From JAUNSR01 sp036655355 (lineage in GTDB: Bacteria > Bacteroidota > Bacteroidia > Bacteroidales > JAUNSR01): 64,000 nt of DNA. This document shows, one piece after another, positions 62,820-64,000 of the stretch. The position numbers and the translations under genes were made by a program. The first letter of the stretch is position 1; each line of letters begins with the position of its first letter. The DNA is taken from contig JAVVQG010000001.1 of NCBI GenBank assembly GCA_036655355.1, positions 186,001-250,000 of the forward strand, written 5' to 3'. The notes under the pieces were generated by a model that worked only from the letters and a program-made list of their open reading frames with translations, was not told the DNA's origin and searched no databases.

Positions 62820-64000
62820 ATGGATGCGCTATCCGAAAAAATAACTCATGTAATTAAACAACAACGTGAATTCTTCCATTCAGGAGCAACCCTGGAGTAT
62901 GAATTTAGACACGGTCAGTTGCTGAAGCTGAAACAAGTGATTCAGAAGTATGAGAAACAAATTTGCGAAGCGTTATTCGCCGATTTGAATAAATCCGCCG
63001 AAGAGAGCTACATCACTGAAATCAGCATGGTTCTCTCCGAAATTGATTACCTCTCCCGCAACCTAAAACGATTGATGCGTCCCAAGCGTGTCATGACCCC
63101 TTTGACTGCCATGCCGGGAACAGGAAAAGTGATCGCCGAACCGTACGGTTGCGTCTTGATCATCGCGCCGTGGAATTATCCCTTTCAGTTGTTGATGAAT
63201 CCATTGGTGGGTGCGATGGCTGCCGGAAATACCGCTGTTTTAAAACCATCCCCGCAATCGGCTAACACCTCCTCCATCATCAACCGAATTATTAAAGAAG
63301 CATTCAGCGAGCGATACATCGCTCTTTTTGAGGGAGACATTGAGGTCAATCAAGATCTTCTGGCCAACCGATTCGACTATATCTTCTTTACGGGAGGTCT
63401 CAAGTTCGGATCGTATGTTGCGGAATGCGCTGCCAAATTCCTTACCCCCGTTACCCTTGAACTAGGGGGTAAAAGCCCCTGCATCGTCGCCCCCGAGGCG
63501 AATATTGCCTTGGCGGCGAAACGAATCGTTTGGGGAAAAATGCTTAATGCGGGACAAACATGCATCGCTCCGGATTACATTCTGGTACATGAGAGCGTAC
63601 GGAGCGAGCTGATCAAACAATTGAAAATAAACATCGTGGATCACTTCGGAGCGAATCCGGAAGTAACGCCACATTATCCTCGGATTATCTCACAGAATGC
63701 CGTAGAGCGACTTGCAGAACTGATGAAATCATCGGGAACGGTTCTCTTTGGGGGAAATCTGAATAAAGAAAACAGGTATTTCTCTCCCACTATTCTTGCC
63801 GACCCCGATCCCCAAAGCCGGGTGATGCAAGAGGAGATATTCGGTCCGATCCTTCCCATCCTCTCTTACAAAACGATTCAGGAAGCAATCTCGATGATTA
63901 ACTCACGCGAAAAACCGCTGGCTCTCTACTATTTCGGAGGGAAGGAAGAAGCGCGCGAAGTAACCCGTAAAACATCCTCAGGAGGCGTCTGCATCAACGA
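62820..64000 (+). CDS. Aldehyde dehydrogenase family protein, 3' end outside the window
   Basis: The gene starts with ATG 62820 (MDALSEKITHVIKQQREFFH) and stays open to the window edge, about 393 codons. It matches class-3-like/fatty aldehyde dehydrogenases: PYGCVLIIAPWNYPFQLLMN, the cofactor loop FFTGGLKFGSYVAE, the Glu of TLELGGKSPCIV and the catalytic Cys in NAGQTCIAPDY. EEIFGPILPI follows. It lacks a signal peptide. It should oxidise aldehydes with NAD(P)+; the substrate is unknown. It lies right after the cyclophilin terminator. Confidence 0.93.
   Translation, partial: MDALSEKITHVIKQQREFFHSGATLEYEFRHGQLLKLKQVIQKYEKQICEALFADLNKSAEESYITEISMVLSEIDYLSRNLKRLMRPKRVMTPLTAMPGTGKVIAEPYGCVLIIAPWNYPFQLLMNPLVGAMAAGNTAVLKPSPQSANTSSIINRIIKEAFSERYIALFEGDIEVNQDLLANRFDYIFFTGGLKFGSYVAECAAKFLTPVTLELGGKSPCIVAPEANIALAAKRIVWGKMLNAGQTCIAPDYILVHESVRSELIKQLKINIVDHFGANPEVTPHYPRIISQNAVERLAELMKSSGTVLFGGNLNKENRYFSPTILADPDPQSRVMQEEIFGPILPILSYKTIQEAISMINSREKPLALYYFGGKEEAREVTRKTSSGGVCIN

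Noticed and set aside
1..64000. tRNA or rRNA genes
   Set aside because: I looked through the intergenic stretches and found no cloverleaf or rRNA-like segment; a tRNAscan run would settle it.

Overview
The window is a chromosomal segment of a Bacteroidales bacterium (phylum Bacteroidota). The signs are a TamL/TamB pair, a NigD-type lipoprotein, a serC/serA/DUF1015 set with the Lys-type SerA active site, an ECF sigma factor with a membrane beta-barrel partner, and several start regions that carry the Bacteroidetes promoter form TTTG-N19/20-TAnnTTTG. I cannot name the genus from sequence alone. Most of the window is ordinary core genome with short gaps and clear intrinsic terminators.

Layout. 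1-9.6 kb: the end of msrA, a DPP5-like secreted serine peptidase, and the convergent tamB-tamL operon of outer-membrane biogenesis. 10-15.5 kb: a small orphan gene, a SecB-like protein, glnS, a TPR protein and a DUF368 (PopT-type) lipid-carrier transporter. 15.5-16.1 kb: an IS graveyard with an IS3-family end, an ISAon1-type transposase scrap and GC-rich hairpins. 16.1-23.1 kb (minus strand): biotin carrier plus carboxyltransferase subunits without a biotin carboxylase, def-ruvX, a polyferredoxin/DUF362 pair, smpB and a Yip1-like membrane protein. 23.2-35.3 kb: NigD lipoprotein, beta-barrel/anti-sigma-like protein and ECF sigma factor; DUF1015; a hybrid sensor kinase with Gln in place of the phospho-accepting His; a GH32 fructan hydrolase; serA, serC, rarA. 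35.5-43.4 kb: a small periplasmic protein, a 22-bp tandem repeat array, a GT2 glycosyltransferase, a Lol-type permease with an aminotransferase, a tannase-like esterase, a flavodoxin-like protein, and a 97-residue orphan with a structured leader. 44-50.5 kb: a complete histidine-degradation operon ftcD-hutU-hutH-hutI. 50.8-58.3 kb: copper export (small HMA protein and CopA), DUF454, a DUF2541-like secreted protein, dinB, an OprO/P-type porin and a patatin. 58.4-64 kb: a PutA-like proline-to-glutamate enzyme, a cyclophilin and the start of an aldehyde dehydrogenase.

How the genes work together. Two amino-acid routes run to glutamate: histidine through the hut operon and proline through the fused PutA-like enzyme. 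Two gene groups serve the envelope: tamL/tamB, and the Lol-type permease. The sigma, barrel and NigD genes look like one transcription unit that senses or adjusts the envelope.

Most notable signal. A dispersed, hairpin-forming repeat of about 70 bp occurs five times (9.6, 40.5, 53.4, 54.0 and 57.4 kb). In three copies it sits on the start codon of an unrelated gene, and its conserved sequence runs into the ATG, so it would be a transcribed 5' leader there. Two of those copies lie downstream of near-perfect promoters. This is the best candidate in the window for an undescribed element.
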